DNA from: Heliopora coerulea | Taxonomy: Eukaryota > Cnidaria > Anthozoa > Scleralcyonacea > Helioporidae | NCBI GenBank assembly: GCA_030142905.1 | Contig: JASJOG010000147.1 | Coordinates: forward strand, 473,001-537,000 | Reading direction: 5' to 3' | Length of the DNA: 64,000 nucleotides | Shown here: piece by piece, positions 53,257 to 64,000 of the stretch | How positions within the stretch are numbered: the first letter of the stretch is position 1 | Layout of the letters: each line of letters starts with the position of its first letter | Program-made: the position numbers and the translations under genes | Notes under the pieces: generated by a model | Seen by the model: only the letters and a program-made list of their open reading frames with translations | Told to the model about the DNA's origin: nothing | Database searches by the model: none

Positions 53257-54689
53257 TACGAGTTAATTGTGTACGCCACGTGAAGAATCGTGTGCGACAA
53301 TCGTATCGTGGAGATATAGGGGCCATGCACAACCCGCATAAAAGACGAGCGGCGGGAGCAGCATAAATGGCCCTAATGATGTCGAGTAGGTCGTGAAAAA
53401 CGTAAAACGCCAGACCCAGTCGCTCATTACTGTTTGTTTTGGGTGGATTACAACGTCATCTCGCCAACTCTGGTGTTTATCATAAGATTCACGACTTCTG
53501 AATATCAATTCAACTAAAGTCAAGTACACCGCATTTGTGAGCCAGTAAGCGAACGATAAACTCTTCGAAAACCTCCTCGAATCAAAGGTTCAAAAAGTAG
53601 AATTTGCCGAGTCATGCATATTGGCTTGTTTACGTTTCTTTCACAAAGGCACGATTTGAATCTTCGTTCAGGCATCCTGCCAAAAATACTTTCCGACAGA
53701 CGGAGTTGATTCGAGCTATTTCAACACGCACGGCTTAGTCGAGGACGATTTCCTGTAAGGCTGTTGTTCCTGCTAGCGGAGGCCTGTTCTGAATAATCTC
53801 TGAAGCTATAAGAGAGTTTAAAGACAACAGAAAAAAAAAAAGAAAGAAAAATCGGCAGGGTAACATTAGCACAGTCGAATTTTCATTGCTTCGTTCAACA
53901 GAAACCCCCAGGCCATTGCCAAATAAAAACACCATATGGCAATTAGCGTAAACACTTGATAGCTTAATAGTTGCCTAAGGGCTAGTCCAAGCTCAAGTCT
54001 GGCAACCATCATGCATTGGGACAGATTGCTGCAATATTGCAGCAGCTGCTATCAGCGCCAGCGAGAGCCAGATGGGCCCTAGGGAAGGTAGGGTTGCTGG
54101 AAACCTAAATTTTTCTAACATCAGTGGCAGCGGAGATTTGGGACAAATTTTTACACGCATTCATATTGGATAAATGGTATTTATTGACAATTCTAAATTA
54201 TTTGAATATGTCTTGTGATATTCTCATTGATAATGAAAGTGAAATAATCGGAAAAGTCTGAATAATGCCGAATTGTTAGAAAACTACTCTTTACATTTCG
54301 GCATTACTCATACCTTTCCAATTATTTCACTTCGATTTCAACAGTGCCTACGCAGCACTCTTTTTTTTTTTTTTTTCTCATTGATAAGTTTTATTTACTT
54401 CTTCCTTATCTTCTCTCCCTACTCTCTTGTTCCCGTCCCAAGATCCTCCTGTCTTAATTTATGTATCTAATATATCACATGTCTAAAAATAATTTGTCCA
54501 AAATCATTAAAGAAAATTATCGGGTTAGCTTTGCACGGCTGGCAGTGGACCTCTTGCTCCGGCTAACTCCCTCCCTCCCCACCCTTGGCGCTCCTGGCTG
54601 CTAAATACCGTAGATAAGGACGTGAGTTCCAGGCAGTGGGCGACTTTAAGGTTAAAGTAAGCGTTAGGACCAATTCTCACAATATGATT
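53257..54689. other. intergenic sequence
   Basis: A second partial MITE end (CGACAATCGTATCGTGGAGA) lies near 53299-53325. A T-run occurs at 54360-54377. The ORF at 53263-53529 (- strand) has no recognisable domain. Confidence 0.5.
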
Positions 54690-54744
54690 GTGAGATGATA
54701 GATGAACGATCGTCAAGCTCTATCCTCAGAAAGACGATTTCTGA

Positions 54745-54816
54745 GCCCCAAGCGGGGATCGAACCCGCAACCTTCTGATGACCGGTGAGACGCTCTAACC
54801 ATTGAGCTACCAAGAC
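54745..54816 (-). repeat. tRNA-like sequence, left partner of an inverted pair
   Basis: On the - strand it reads GTCTTGG, the A-box-like TAGCTCAATGGTTAG, then GGTTCGATCC and CTTGGGGC. The anticodon loop is CCGGTCA. Flanks match the tRNA-derived family at 22319. Confidence 0.75.
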
Positions 54817-54932
54817 TCAGATGGTAAGCTGAAGTGCATATTCGACATATGTGCGACCGAAGCTGAAGCCACTATATGTTAATACTGGCAGGTCGCACTT
54901 ATGTCGAACTTACACCTTTGCTCAACATCTGA

Positions 54933-55004
54933 GTCTCGGTAGCTCAATGGTTAGGGCGTCTCACTGGTCATCAGAAGGTTGCGGGTTTGATCCCCGTCTG
55001 AGAC
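54933..55004 (+). repeat. tRNA-like sequence with full cloverleaf potential, anticodon position GGT
   Basis: The acceptor GTCTCGG/CTGAGAC, D stem GCTC/GGGC, anticodon stem TCTCA/TCAGA (one mismatch), loop CTGGTCA (GGT would read Thr) and T arm GCGGG TTTGATC CCCGT give 72 nt. A-box TAGCTCAATGG is present. Shared flanks and inverted pairing with 54745-54816 argue for a tRNA-derived repeat rather than a gene. Confidence 0.72.
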
Positions 55005-55084
55005 TCAGAAGCCGTTTTTCTGGTGATAGAGCTTGAGTGCTTGACGATCTTTCATCTATCATCTCAAGATAAGTCCAAGCTCTC

Positions 55085-56160
55085 ACACTTCTAAACTATA
55101 AATTTCAAGAATACGATTGTCATATACAATTGTTCTATCTTATTTATTTAGTTGAATTGGTATGATCCACGAAATACGGCTTTTTCGGAAAATTGTTTTG
55201 GGGCTAAATGTGGTCTATATTTTTGTAAGAATGCAAGTGGTGACATTGAGATGACCTTGAATGACCTTGAGGCTATTTTGTGAACCTGAAAGTTCTTCCC
55301 TGCGCTGAACCTGCATTACCTTCTTAATATTTACCCGATGAGACCTTGACCTTGATTTTTTTACCCCCGCAAGAACCTTAGGAAAACATTGGGAATTTGA
55401 AGAACACATGTAGATTGCTTCTGAAGATGTTCTAAGAGTACGATCTGTACTCTAAAATAATAATGACAATAAGAAACAAACCCAAAAAAACAAAAAACCA
55501 CAAACTTTAAATTGTTTTATCCTCAGTATTTCACAAAACTGCACGACCTCTAGCAAAGAAATCTCTACGAGAATTAATAGAAATGTGTTGAAATTTTCAA
55601 CAGTTCCGTCTGCACAACACACCTTACTCTTTACAATGAACTAGAGTGAATACATACTGTAAAATAATTAATAAGCAAACAGGAGATTTTCGATTGCTTT
55701 TTGAATAAAAAGAAACAAGATTAAAAGTATTTGTTGCAAAGAACTTTTTTCTGGTTCATTGCATAGCATAAATATTGTTGATTGATTACCTAAAGCTTAA
55801 AAGTGATTGATTGACAAGTAAAATAGTTAGAATTTCTAGAATATGCCATCTTTGAGCAGACAAATTTCCCCTAAACATTACCATAGCAAGGGAATCAACA
55901 CGAAAACTGCAACGATTGAATTGTATTGTCATAAAGATGACTGATGAGTAAAATCCATTTCATTATTAATTGCATTAATTAAAAATAAAGTTTTCCTGAG
56001 AATCATATCATCTTAACTCTCAGGAGTACGTCTTACGAAATATTGCTACATTAGTGAACAAATCAAATACTAAAGCAGAAATTGAGCTTTAGAGACGATA
56101 TTACATTCAGCAGGACGAACAATCGTATAGGACAGTGTAATATACATATAACCTTAGACA
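55085..56160. other. intergenic sequence
   Basis: AT-rich sequence with no coding or repeat signal that I can name. Confidence 0.5.
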
Positions 56161-56219
56161 TAACCCTACCCATAACCTTACACATACACCTATAGATACA
56201 CATACACCTATACACATAC

Positions 56220-56250
<31 letters not shown>

Positions 56251-56275
56251 TGCACACATACATATACATATAAAT
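56160..56275. repeat. (CATACA)n-type microsatellite
   Basis: ACATACAC and CATACA units grade from telomere-like ATAACCCTACCC at the left. The Met/Cys/Tyr-rich ORF on the - strand is a product of the repeat. Confidence 0.85.
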
Positions 56276-59200
56276 ATCACATGTGATAATTTATGTGTGA
56301 TTTAAATGTGATGATTTATTTTTCATGAGTTATGATTTTCTTTTGCATTTTCTTATTTATAAAAAATTCATTTAAAAATAAAAATTTTTTAAAAAGTTCA
56401 TCTTGGTATGATATCCATCTTGGAATGTTGGGTCAAGGCTGGCTCCTGGTTTTATTTTAAAATATATAATATTGATATATATTACAAAACTGTCCTTGTT
56501 TATATCATCCAGATTATAGGCAATATTGGGCACTTGTAATGTAAGACCGCGTGTTCCAGAGCATGCATTGTCAATTTTCCAATGTTTGTCAAAAGTTCTC
56601 TTGCTAAATTCTTAGTCCCGTATAATATATGAATTTCACTCGGGAATTCTTTCGAGTCCATTTCAGTTTATTTTCCTGACTTTTTCTTTAAAAAGTAGCA
56701 AATATGCTTAGTGTTATTCCCACAGTTGTTCCCGAAATAAACGCTTCGATATTGCGTGAGGGTATAGTCCATTATGCAGTCCACTTCGATATTTGGCTAT
56801 AGCAAGTCAGATGTGATCGGTCTTATCATCTTACCAATCAAATGAACACACTGGCAATTACGACTGCTGGAGCTTTTGTCATGCAAGCTTGCAAAACAAC
56901 ATGGCAGCAATCAGGTGTTTTCAGAAAGGAAAGCGCCCCAGACCCTCGACGTTTCCTGCAGCAAGCATTTATTTTCGATTAAAAAAAACACCCAGTTACA
57001 TCCACTCTAACGGAATCATTGGAAAAAGGACTTAGACCTTCTTAGAGAGCATATGCATACATTTCTTGTACTCAGTCTGTCGGATGATAATTTGGCAATA
57101 AACTCAAAACATTACAGTTTCACTTTTGTTTTGCTCAAACTAGATTTCTGAGTTTACAATGTGTTATTTTTCGGAATCTGTTTTGTTTTATATTTCTTGA
57201 AATTGTCGGCTGGTTGTGGTTTCTGATACTTGTCCCTATGGAGGTTGGAAAATTAGAGCTGATGGATTAAGTTTAAAATGATTCTTCTAGTCCAATCGTG
57301 TCGTCGTGATGTTTTAGTAAAAGAGCAGGGACAGCCTCAACGTCTGACGCACTTGTTAAGACTGTTTTTCACAAACAGATGACCATTAACATCATTCTAC
57401 TATACATTAGAAATAAGAAAATTTCAATTACGCAAGACAAATATCCTGTCTAAATTATTTGAATATGTTTAAAATGAATTCATCCTATATTATTAAGGAA
57501 AATTAGCGGATTAGGGTGGCACGACCGGCAGAGGGCTCCTTGCGTTGGTGCGGCCCCGTGGCAGTTGCCCAGGCTACCCCCTCCTCTAGGCGCTCCTCTT
57601 TATATCTGCTCAGTTCGTGTTGACAGAAGAAGTAATGTGAATAAATACGGGAGTTGACGAACTATACAATTAACATGCAAAAAATTGACACTTCCTCAGA
57701 CAAGTCTAAGTAAAATAAAGATTGTCGTCGAAGGTATAGATTAAAATCACTTGAGACTGTGCATGTGGGTGTATTTGTCCTTTGACGTTAAACAAAGGAA
57801 GTTTCAAACGATTTAATTTAGTAGTCTGAAACATGTTCATGCATGATTTCTTGGCAAAATCATTCTCAAGTTTTGACAAGTGCAGGTAAAATCATTCGTA
57901 GCATATTTCATGAACTGACCAGCACTGCTAAGAAGTCGACTAGAGTGGGAATAGAGCTCGCATCTTCGGGTTATCGGCCGAACCTGAGCTATAGATTCAA
58001 TTGGGAACAATATAAAATATACGAGATTTCTCGCGACGACTTAACAGCCGATATCCGTGAAGATGTGCAGTGTTTCGACGCCGATTTCAGAATCATTCTC
58101 AAGGTAACTTGAAGAAAATATTTCATGAATTTCGCTCCAGTCAACTTTTCCACTTGACTCGAGCAGTGTAGGTCAATTCACGAAATATTCTATATCTTGG
58201 CAAGTCAATATACAATGCGACGTTAAAGGCATTCTTTCCAGTTAGTTTCAGCTCTTTCGTGACCTTGATGCCAAATCATGTTTTGAACGTTATTGAAAAC
58301 GTAATCAGAAAGGCACAAAACATTAATTTGTGTATTAAAAATGTGAAATGAAAAATTTTAGTGCAAGAATTTGGAAATGAAGTTGCGTAAGGAGCAGGAC
58401 ATCTCTCATCAAACCTTCTACTCTTCAGGCTCCCAAAATCACCCCTCCAACATCCACTCGATCATGCAACTAACCTTCCGAGCAGCTAGCTACTCGTGAA
58501 GGTAGTTAGGTTTGACAGATGTTTTATATTTTTTATTTTTTTCCCCGTTTGAGAAAAATGACCTGACGATTGACAGTGTCGGATTAACCAATAGGCAGAC
58601 CAAGCACGTGTTTAGGGTACCACCAGAGAAGGGGCATCAAACAAATTTGTAAATTGGGACAATTATGGACGTCAGTTGCTTTGCGTATATGTAACTTTTG
58701 TTTCATTTCAAAAGAAATAAAAATTACTTTAGTGCTTCGTTATCTTTTTATTTTATTTTGAGGTACATGAAGGGCATCAAAATCTTTTTAAGGCTTAGGG
58801 TCTCTAAAGGTGTTAGTCCGACCCTGGCTGACGACAAATATGAACAGCACAAGTCGAGCCTATCTCTATTCCGTTTAACATCGTTCAGCATTAGTCGCCT
58901 ACAAAATAATGTTACAACGTGGGTCACGGGCTCAAGCCCATATGTACATTGATTACATGGTTAGATTACAACCTTAGGAAGCACAAGGCTTCCCAGTCTG
59001 ACTCCATCGTCAGGTATGGTAGGGAACCAGCCTCACTTCGCCGACAATTTCAAGGAAAATTTAGTTACGGCCCTTATTAGGCCCCATCTGTACGATAAGA
59101 CAAGGGCGGAGACGTCTCCCACAAAGTGAGGGGGCTAATGGTACTAGGATTTAACCCAGCACATTGAAAAGGTAAATAACATGCAGGAGGGTATCGCAGG

Positions 59201-59681
59201 ATATTAATCCAACAACTCTTGCAGGCGGAGACATTTCGTGACACGTCTACGGTTGCCTCACTACATTTTTAGTTTTCTTTATAAATCATTACAGTTTCTT
59301 CTGCGACTTTTTCCACTCGATGTCAAACCAATTTTTCTCTAGATGTCAAGATTAATTAGCAATTATTAAAGCACAACATAAAACACGAAACAAAACCATT
59401 GAATAAAATAAAGGATTAAGTAAACTAAGGTTTCGTCGTATCTCGCAACATCATCAAAGTGTGAAATATTATTACAAAACAGTGAATATACGTATATACA
59501 TACAAGGTATTAAATTAGACGATAATCCCATTCAGTCGTTCGTCCAGGCTTGTGTAATTAACTCTTAACAGCTAATTTCACTCTTGCTATTTGCTCACGA
59601 ATATCGCAATACTTTCCAATTTCCGTGTGAATGAATCACATCCATCAGGATCAACAGTAGCCTTACTAGTAACTAGCCTTA
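56276..59681. other. intergenic sequence
   Basis: No gene recognised. The ORF at 57843-58112 (VGIELASSGYRPNLSYRFN) has no family match that I can name. No clear repeat boundaries were found. Confidence 0.5.
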
Positions 59682-59869
59682 CGGCCCATTCACACGATAC
59701 GATCATCGTATACGATTGTTCGTCCTGGGCTATGTAACGTTCTCGCCGACACTCGATCCGGTTTCGATTCGCTCATTGATGTAGTAATAACCCGGAAAAC
59801 TCGAGTAATTTAATCGAATACATCAGAATAACTAATCGGAAATGACAATTGTATCGAGGAAATGGATCC
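59682..59869. repeat. Harbinger-like MITE, 188 bp, TTA target duplication
   Basis: It begins CGGCCCATTCACACGATACG and CGTATACGATTGTTCGTC, and ends GACAATTGTATCGAGGAAAT then GGATCC. TTA flanks both sides (59679-59681 and 59870-59872). Together with 53068-53256 it defines the family. Confidence 0.8.
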
Positions 59870-59872
59870 TTA

Positions 59873-62740
59873 CGCAACTAGTTACGCAATGTTATTATTA
59901 GAAATCAACTAAACAATTGAAGTTACACACCAAAGGACACTGATTGCGCAAGATTAGCCATCCCGCTGGCTGGAGTTGTCCTTCTAAATTGCGTTACGTA
60001 AGTCACGGAAACGAAATATTGACTCTGAATGAAAAATTCACTAAGGTTCGTACTACATGTACATCCACAAGTTATGTGATAAAATTTTCTCACTGGAAGA
60101 AGCTGGAAAACAAGAGACTGCTAAGCAGTATTTTGTGGAACTTAAAACCGCGATACTGTAGATCAAGTGGCTTTACATGCGATTAAACACGTGCTGAGAG
60201 TTTATCGACGACTTCAAGACCGAACCTGTTCATGTTTTCCAACAATAAGCTCAATTTTGAGCATCTACGGCTATCATTCTCGACAAAAGTAAATGTTATT
60301 GTGGTTGCTATTCCGCATCCAAAGCGACCACTTCAAATAATTCAAGAGCGTGTTGTCTCAAGGCTTAACTTTCATTGCCCTTACGTAACTACAGGAGAGT
60401 TCTGTCGTTAGACAAAGATCTTTTTTTCACCTAAATAAAAAGACGCGTTTCTACGGCACTACGTTAGAATGGGGAAACTGTTATAAATTGCGAATAATTC
60501 TTATGTAAACTAAAATGTCTTTAGATAATTTAGATCGTGTACACTTGACTTACGTAAAGGTCATTACCCAATCATAACAATTCTAAAAACAGAATGGCGA
60601 CTTGGAAGTTGTAAACTTCCTGACGTCATCCTCTCTAGTGTTCACTTATTCTTGCGATGTCGCTCGAAAGTTCGAACCAGGTCGCGAAATTAAAATGACC
60701 TCACGGTCTTAAAATGGTCATCCACGACTCACTTCACCTAATCCCTTAACCCGCTTCCATGTTACTCCATTTTGAAGTGAGCCCGAATATCCAGGGTCCT
60801 AGAATTCTCCCATAATTCAAGTTCTGGCCTTGAATAGGAAACAGCGGTCATTTCCACTATCAGGCCTGGCTTATAGTAGCGACATAAGCATAAGGCTAAC
60901 GACATATGCAAGCGCAGTAGGTACGTCATGGTTGGTTTATCCCTTTGTATTGGAAAAGTACACAGTGTTAGTTGACTCAACTTAGTCTCGCTCTTAAATT
61001 ACGAATAATCAGTAATTGTGAAACAGTCTTAAATTAAGGATTATTCTTAAATTAAATTTAAATACCACCGGTAGTAGGTTGTTAGTCGGGTAAGTGTCGT
61101 TGGGGGGTGAGAGGTAAGCGATATGACGATTTGGGTTAGGATTATTAGGTTAGTTAACCCTAATTCTACCCCAGTCCTAACGGGTGTTTTGAGTAATATT
61201 TAAAAAAAACGAGCAGGAGTGCTTTACCAGATGTAAAACACAAGGTCATAGCCAAGTGTTTTAGATCCTATAAAGCACGTGCTGCGAGTTTTTTAAATGG
61301 CATTGATTAGCTTAGAAAGTTAGAAAATTGATGTTGCAAGCCGCGAAAATTTGAAGAGAAAAGTAAGTGTGTTTTTATCACAATTAAAAACGCGACATGG
61401 TAATGATTTTTTCTTTGCACTTTCCTCTTGAATTATAGAGTTTTTTAAGCCCTTCTTATTTATCTAATGCATCCTTTTCACTAATTCTAAAATGATCGCG
61501 CATAACAGCCACGATACGAGGGGTCTATGAGAATCTACACTGAACCACTTCACAACTCAAAGGATGACCCCATTTGAGAAGAAGTCCCCGTTCGGGATCG
61601 CTAAAACACGGGATTACTCGTGAACTGTCCAAGCTAATGTAAAATAAACTTCGTTATACGATATAGAAATCATTCTGCAAAGCAACAGATAAATTGGAAA
61701 AACCTCCACTGAAGGAAAGATTACGCGATATTATTACCAACAGACAAAGCCAGTGTTTTTCTCACAAATGAACTCTTTTGAATAACGTCACATCAGACAC
61801 GTCAGGATATCTTACAAGTTTCACAAACACTTTGAAAACGTTTAGTAGCTTTGAATTCAAGCCCAGTTTTGACTGGTGCGAACAAAATACGAAAGAACAG
61901 TTCTAGGAACTACGACACCGACATAGCACATTTGCACATAAGTAAAAACACACGCTCTGTAATAGGCCTGGTATCAAGTCGATCCAGACCCCTGATGGCA
62001 ACATATTGTATCAGGGTCTTGGTGTATAAGTACTACGTGACATCATCGGCCAGCTAGGGAATTGATGTTAAGACCTGATTACCCTTGAGATTTTTGCTGC
62101 GATTTGAAATCGATTGTGTAAACTACAAGCAAATTCACTGGTGTTTGGACAACTTTCATGATTGCCATAGCGATTTGGGACGAATTCTTACGGCAGGTTT
62201 ATCAATGATTTCAAAAATCTAACTGAAAACTCCTCGAGTTCCCTTTTCATGATTTTCTCTTATTGACTACCCTTTGTTGTTTTTGCTCGATACAGAGATG
62301 ACTAGAGCACATTAGGTGTCGTCTTAAACTCTAAACTCGAAAAAATCGCGAGTAAATTCGAGCATGTTCGAAAAAAAAAATCGCTATAAAATCGTCGAAG
62401 AATCGCCTAAAATCTTCGGTACTTCACACAAGCGACTTCAAGCTATTGTCAGATATGCGACAAAAATCGCTGCAAATTGCAATAAAAATCACTTGAGTAA
62501 ACAGACCATGATATTTAGTAAAAATATACCATGTTCTATTGCATCATATCGATAGAATTGATTTTGACATTTACTGACATGTTTTCTCAAATTAAGGAAT
62601 AGCCTTGTGGAGGAACGTATATATCTATCGGTCTGCCATACAAAACTGATACAGCAGTAACAAACCAAAATATCGAACTGATAAACCAACCGACTTTTAC
62701 AGGGTTACAAAAAGGAAAACTGGCAACCAATAGTAAAAAA
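59873..62740. other. intergenic sequence
   Basis: No exon or named repeat was recognised. A short telomere-like TAACCCTAATTCTACCCC occurs near 61155-61180. Confidence 0.5.
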
Positions 62741-62751
62741 TGCAACTCTAA

Positions 62752-62824
62752 GACCTCCGCCTGGAAATCAATCCTGCTGCTTTGCGAATATAGTGCAGCG
62801 CTCTGCCGACTGAGCTACGGAAGA
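62752..62824 (-). repeat. degenerate tRNA-like sequence
   Basis: On the - strand TCTTCCGTAGCTCAGTCGGC then AGAGC gives a clear acceptor and D arm with A box. The 3' side (TTGATTTCC, GGAGGTCTTAGA) is only a rough T arm, and the anticodon loop is too long. It is probably a tRNA-derived repeat or pseudogene, from a different tRNA than the 54933 family. Confidence 0.5.
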
Positions 62825-62869
62825 CTCGAGTATTTTTAATCACAAACATCATAACGAATAATCGTATAC

Positions 62870-63610
62870 GACAAACCAGCCAGTCGTACACCTTGAAAAG
62901 ATGAACAGCATAAATTGACAAAACGTGGTAAAAAGATGAAAATCATCTATTTAAGGGAAAAGGAGGCTTCCACATAAAAGAGTGAGACGTAGGTTTACCG
63001 TCACTGAGGAGTGATTTGACCAGATTTCTAACCCTAATCTTAACCCTGCCTCTTATCCTAACTCTAACCTGAATTTCCCTCAGATTGATGATATTCATCT
63101 ATTTAAGCACGTTTTCAAAATTGGTGCTACTCATCTCTTCAGTGGTGAGACTGGGTTGGACAATCCAGCCCAGTCTCACACCTTGAAAAGATGAATAGCA
63201 TCAATTGACAAAACCTGGCAAGATGATGAATATCTTCTATTTAACCCTTTCTTTACCACAATTAAATACGCACGTGAACTAAATTCTTTATAGAAGGAAG
63301 TCCCATAGGTAAATAAACGGTTTAGGAAAATTTAGGCTCCCACATGCGAGAGGTTGTTCCAGAAGTTATATACTTGCGGAACTCGGAGGGGGCGAGAGTA
63401 GAGATTGAGTGGTAGGGCATACCCCCTAAAATTTTTAAAACGGGGTAAGACGTACGTTTACCGTCGCCGGGGGGTGATTTAACCCCAATCCTATCCCCAG
63501 TCATTTCTCAAGTTTCCCCTAGAAAGATGATATTCATCTATTTCAGCACATTTTCAGAATTGATGCTATTCATCTTTTCGGAGTTGAGACTGCGACGGAT
63601 AGTCGCAACG
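62870..63610. repeat. foldback repeat cluster (GATATTCATCTATTT family)
   Basis: An inverted repeat centred near 63158 pairs GATATTCATCTATTT ... GGTGAGACTGGG (63087-63155) with CCCAGTCTCACACC ... GATGAATATCTTCT (63162-63235). Related pieces lie at 62880-63000 (ACACCTTGAAAAGATGAACA; CGTAGGTTTACCGTC) and 63440-63600 (CGTACGTTTACCGTC; GATATTCATCTATTT). Confidence 0.75.
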
Positions 63611-63780
63611 TCTAAATAGGCCCTTACATGTCCACGATATGATGCCCTCAGTTCGGTCAGTTGCCATCATGCAGACATTAGAGGTAACTACAATTCTGTG
63701 AACAGACCAAATATCCGGCTTGGTAAAAAGCGTACGTTTAGGCATGCGTAAATAAGATGTCATAGAGTATTAGGACTTAC

Positions 63781-64000
63781 TAGTCATCCAAGTCAAACAT
63801 CAGTGTGTTAGTTAGTTTAGGCTTGTCATGGACATTACTAGCATCACTATTAATACTCTTGTCCATGTGTTGCGAAGGAACATCAGATGGCGTGACGTCA
63901 TCTGGGGCAGTACGGTTTCCAACGTCCTCTAAACTACCTTCTGGAGAATTACTATCCAACGCATTACCACTAGTATGACTATCACTGCTATCTTTGAACG
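63781..64000 (-). CDS. exon of an unrecognised gene, cut by the window edge
   Basis: On the - strand 72 codons are open from the window edge, rich in Asp, Ser and Asn, and end NTLMFDLDD followed by TA|GTAAGTCC. That is a strong donor; unspliced reading would meet TAG at once. The protein part looks disordered and acidic. I do not recognise it. The alternative is a terminal exon ending at TAG 63780-63782. Its downstream exons were not found in 50900-63700. Confidence 0.55.

Noticed and set aside
53263..53529. 88-residue - strand ORF
   Set aside because: It partly overlaps MITE-derived sequence and shows no domain or splice support.
54933..55004. Functional tRNA-Thr gene
   Set aside because: The fold is good but one anticodon-stem pair fails, and the flanks are shared with inverted and degraded copies, so it was called a tRNA-derived repeat.
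57843..58112. 89-residue ORF with VGIELASSGYRPNLSYRFN
   Set aside because: No family resemblance that I can name and no supporting exon neighbours; similar phrases often arise from repeats.

Overview
This window is animal genomic DNA: AT-rich, intron-rich, with GT-AG introns, no operons and a heavy load of transposons, MITEs and simple repeats. The gene families (a DUF885 metallopeptidase-like protein and a PX-domain SGK kinase) and the repeat types (pogo/Tigger, R2-like non-LTR, Harbinger-like and hAT-like MITEs, tRNA-derived repeats) suggest a marine invertebrate. A cnidarian such as a coral is my best guess. That is an inference; nothing here fixes the species.

Layout. (1) Positions 586-11987, + strand: the last eight exons of a DUF885-family gene whose 5' end lies before the window. 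One intron carries a nearly intact pogo/Tigger DNA transposon (1490-3630) with perfect terminal inverted repeats, a TA target duplication and a transposase broken by a single frameshift. Other introns carry repeats rich in CACATGTG-like motifs. (2) About 12740-17060: a satellite-like tandem array of roughly 25 units of about 167 bp, between the two convergent genes. (3) 17555-50715, - strand: a complete 20-exon gene for an SGK3-type kinase (PX domain, AGC kinase domain, C-terminal hydrophobic motif). I rebuilt it exon by exon; all phases agree and it encodes 495 residues. Its introns hold most of the other features: a (GGGAA)n tract, a reverse transcriptase remnant, a 152-bp near-perfect hairpin beside a tRNA-like sequence, a duplicated piece of exon 15 with its splice donor, a 1.6-kb hexamer array, Harbinger-like MITEs, a degraded R2-like retrotransposon with a hAT-like MITE nested in it, and a second hAT-like MITE. 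(4) 50716-63780: mostly noncoding, with MITEs, an inverted pair of tRNA-like elements and a foldback repeat. (5) 63781-64000, - strand: one exon of an unrecognised gene, cut by the window edge.

The two main genes are not known to work together. The DUF885 protein resembles zinc metallopeptidases, but two conserved histidines appear changed to arginine. The SGK3-type kinase would act at PI3P-rich endosomes, downstream of PI3K, PDK1 and mTORC2. No CRISPR array, operon, rRNA gene or clearly functional tRNA gene is present. I found no undescribed multi-gene system. The most unusual material is structural: the hairpin and tRNA-like foldback family, the two-state hexamer array, the 167-bp satellite and the duplicated splice donor.
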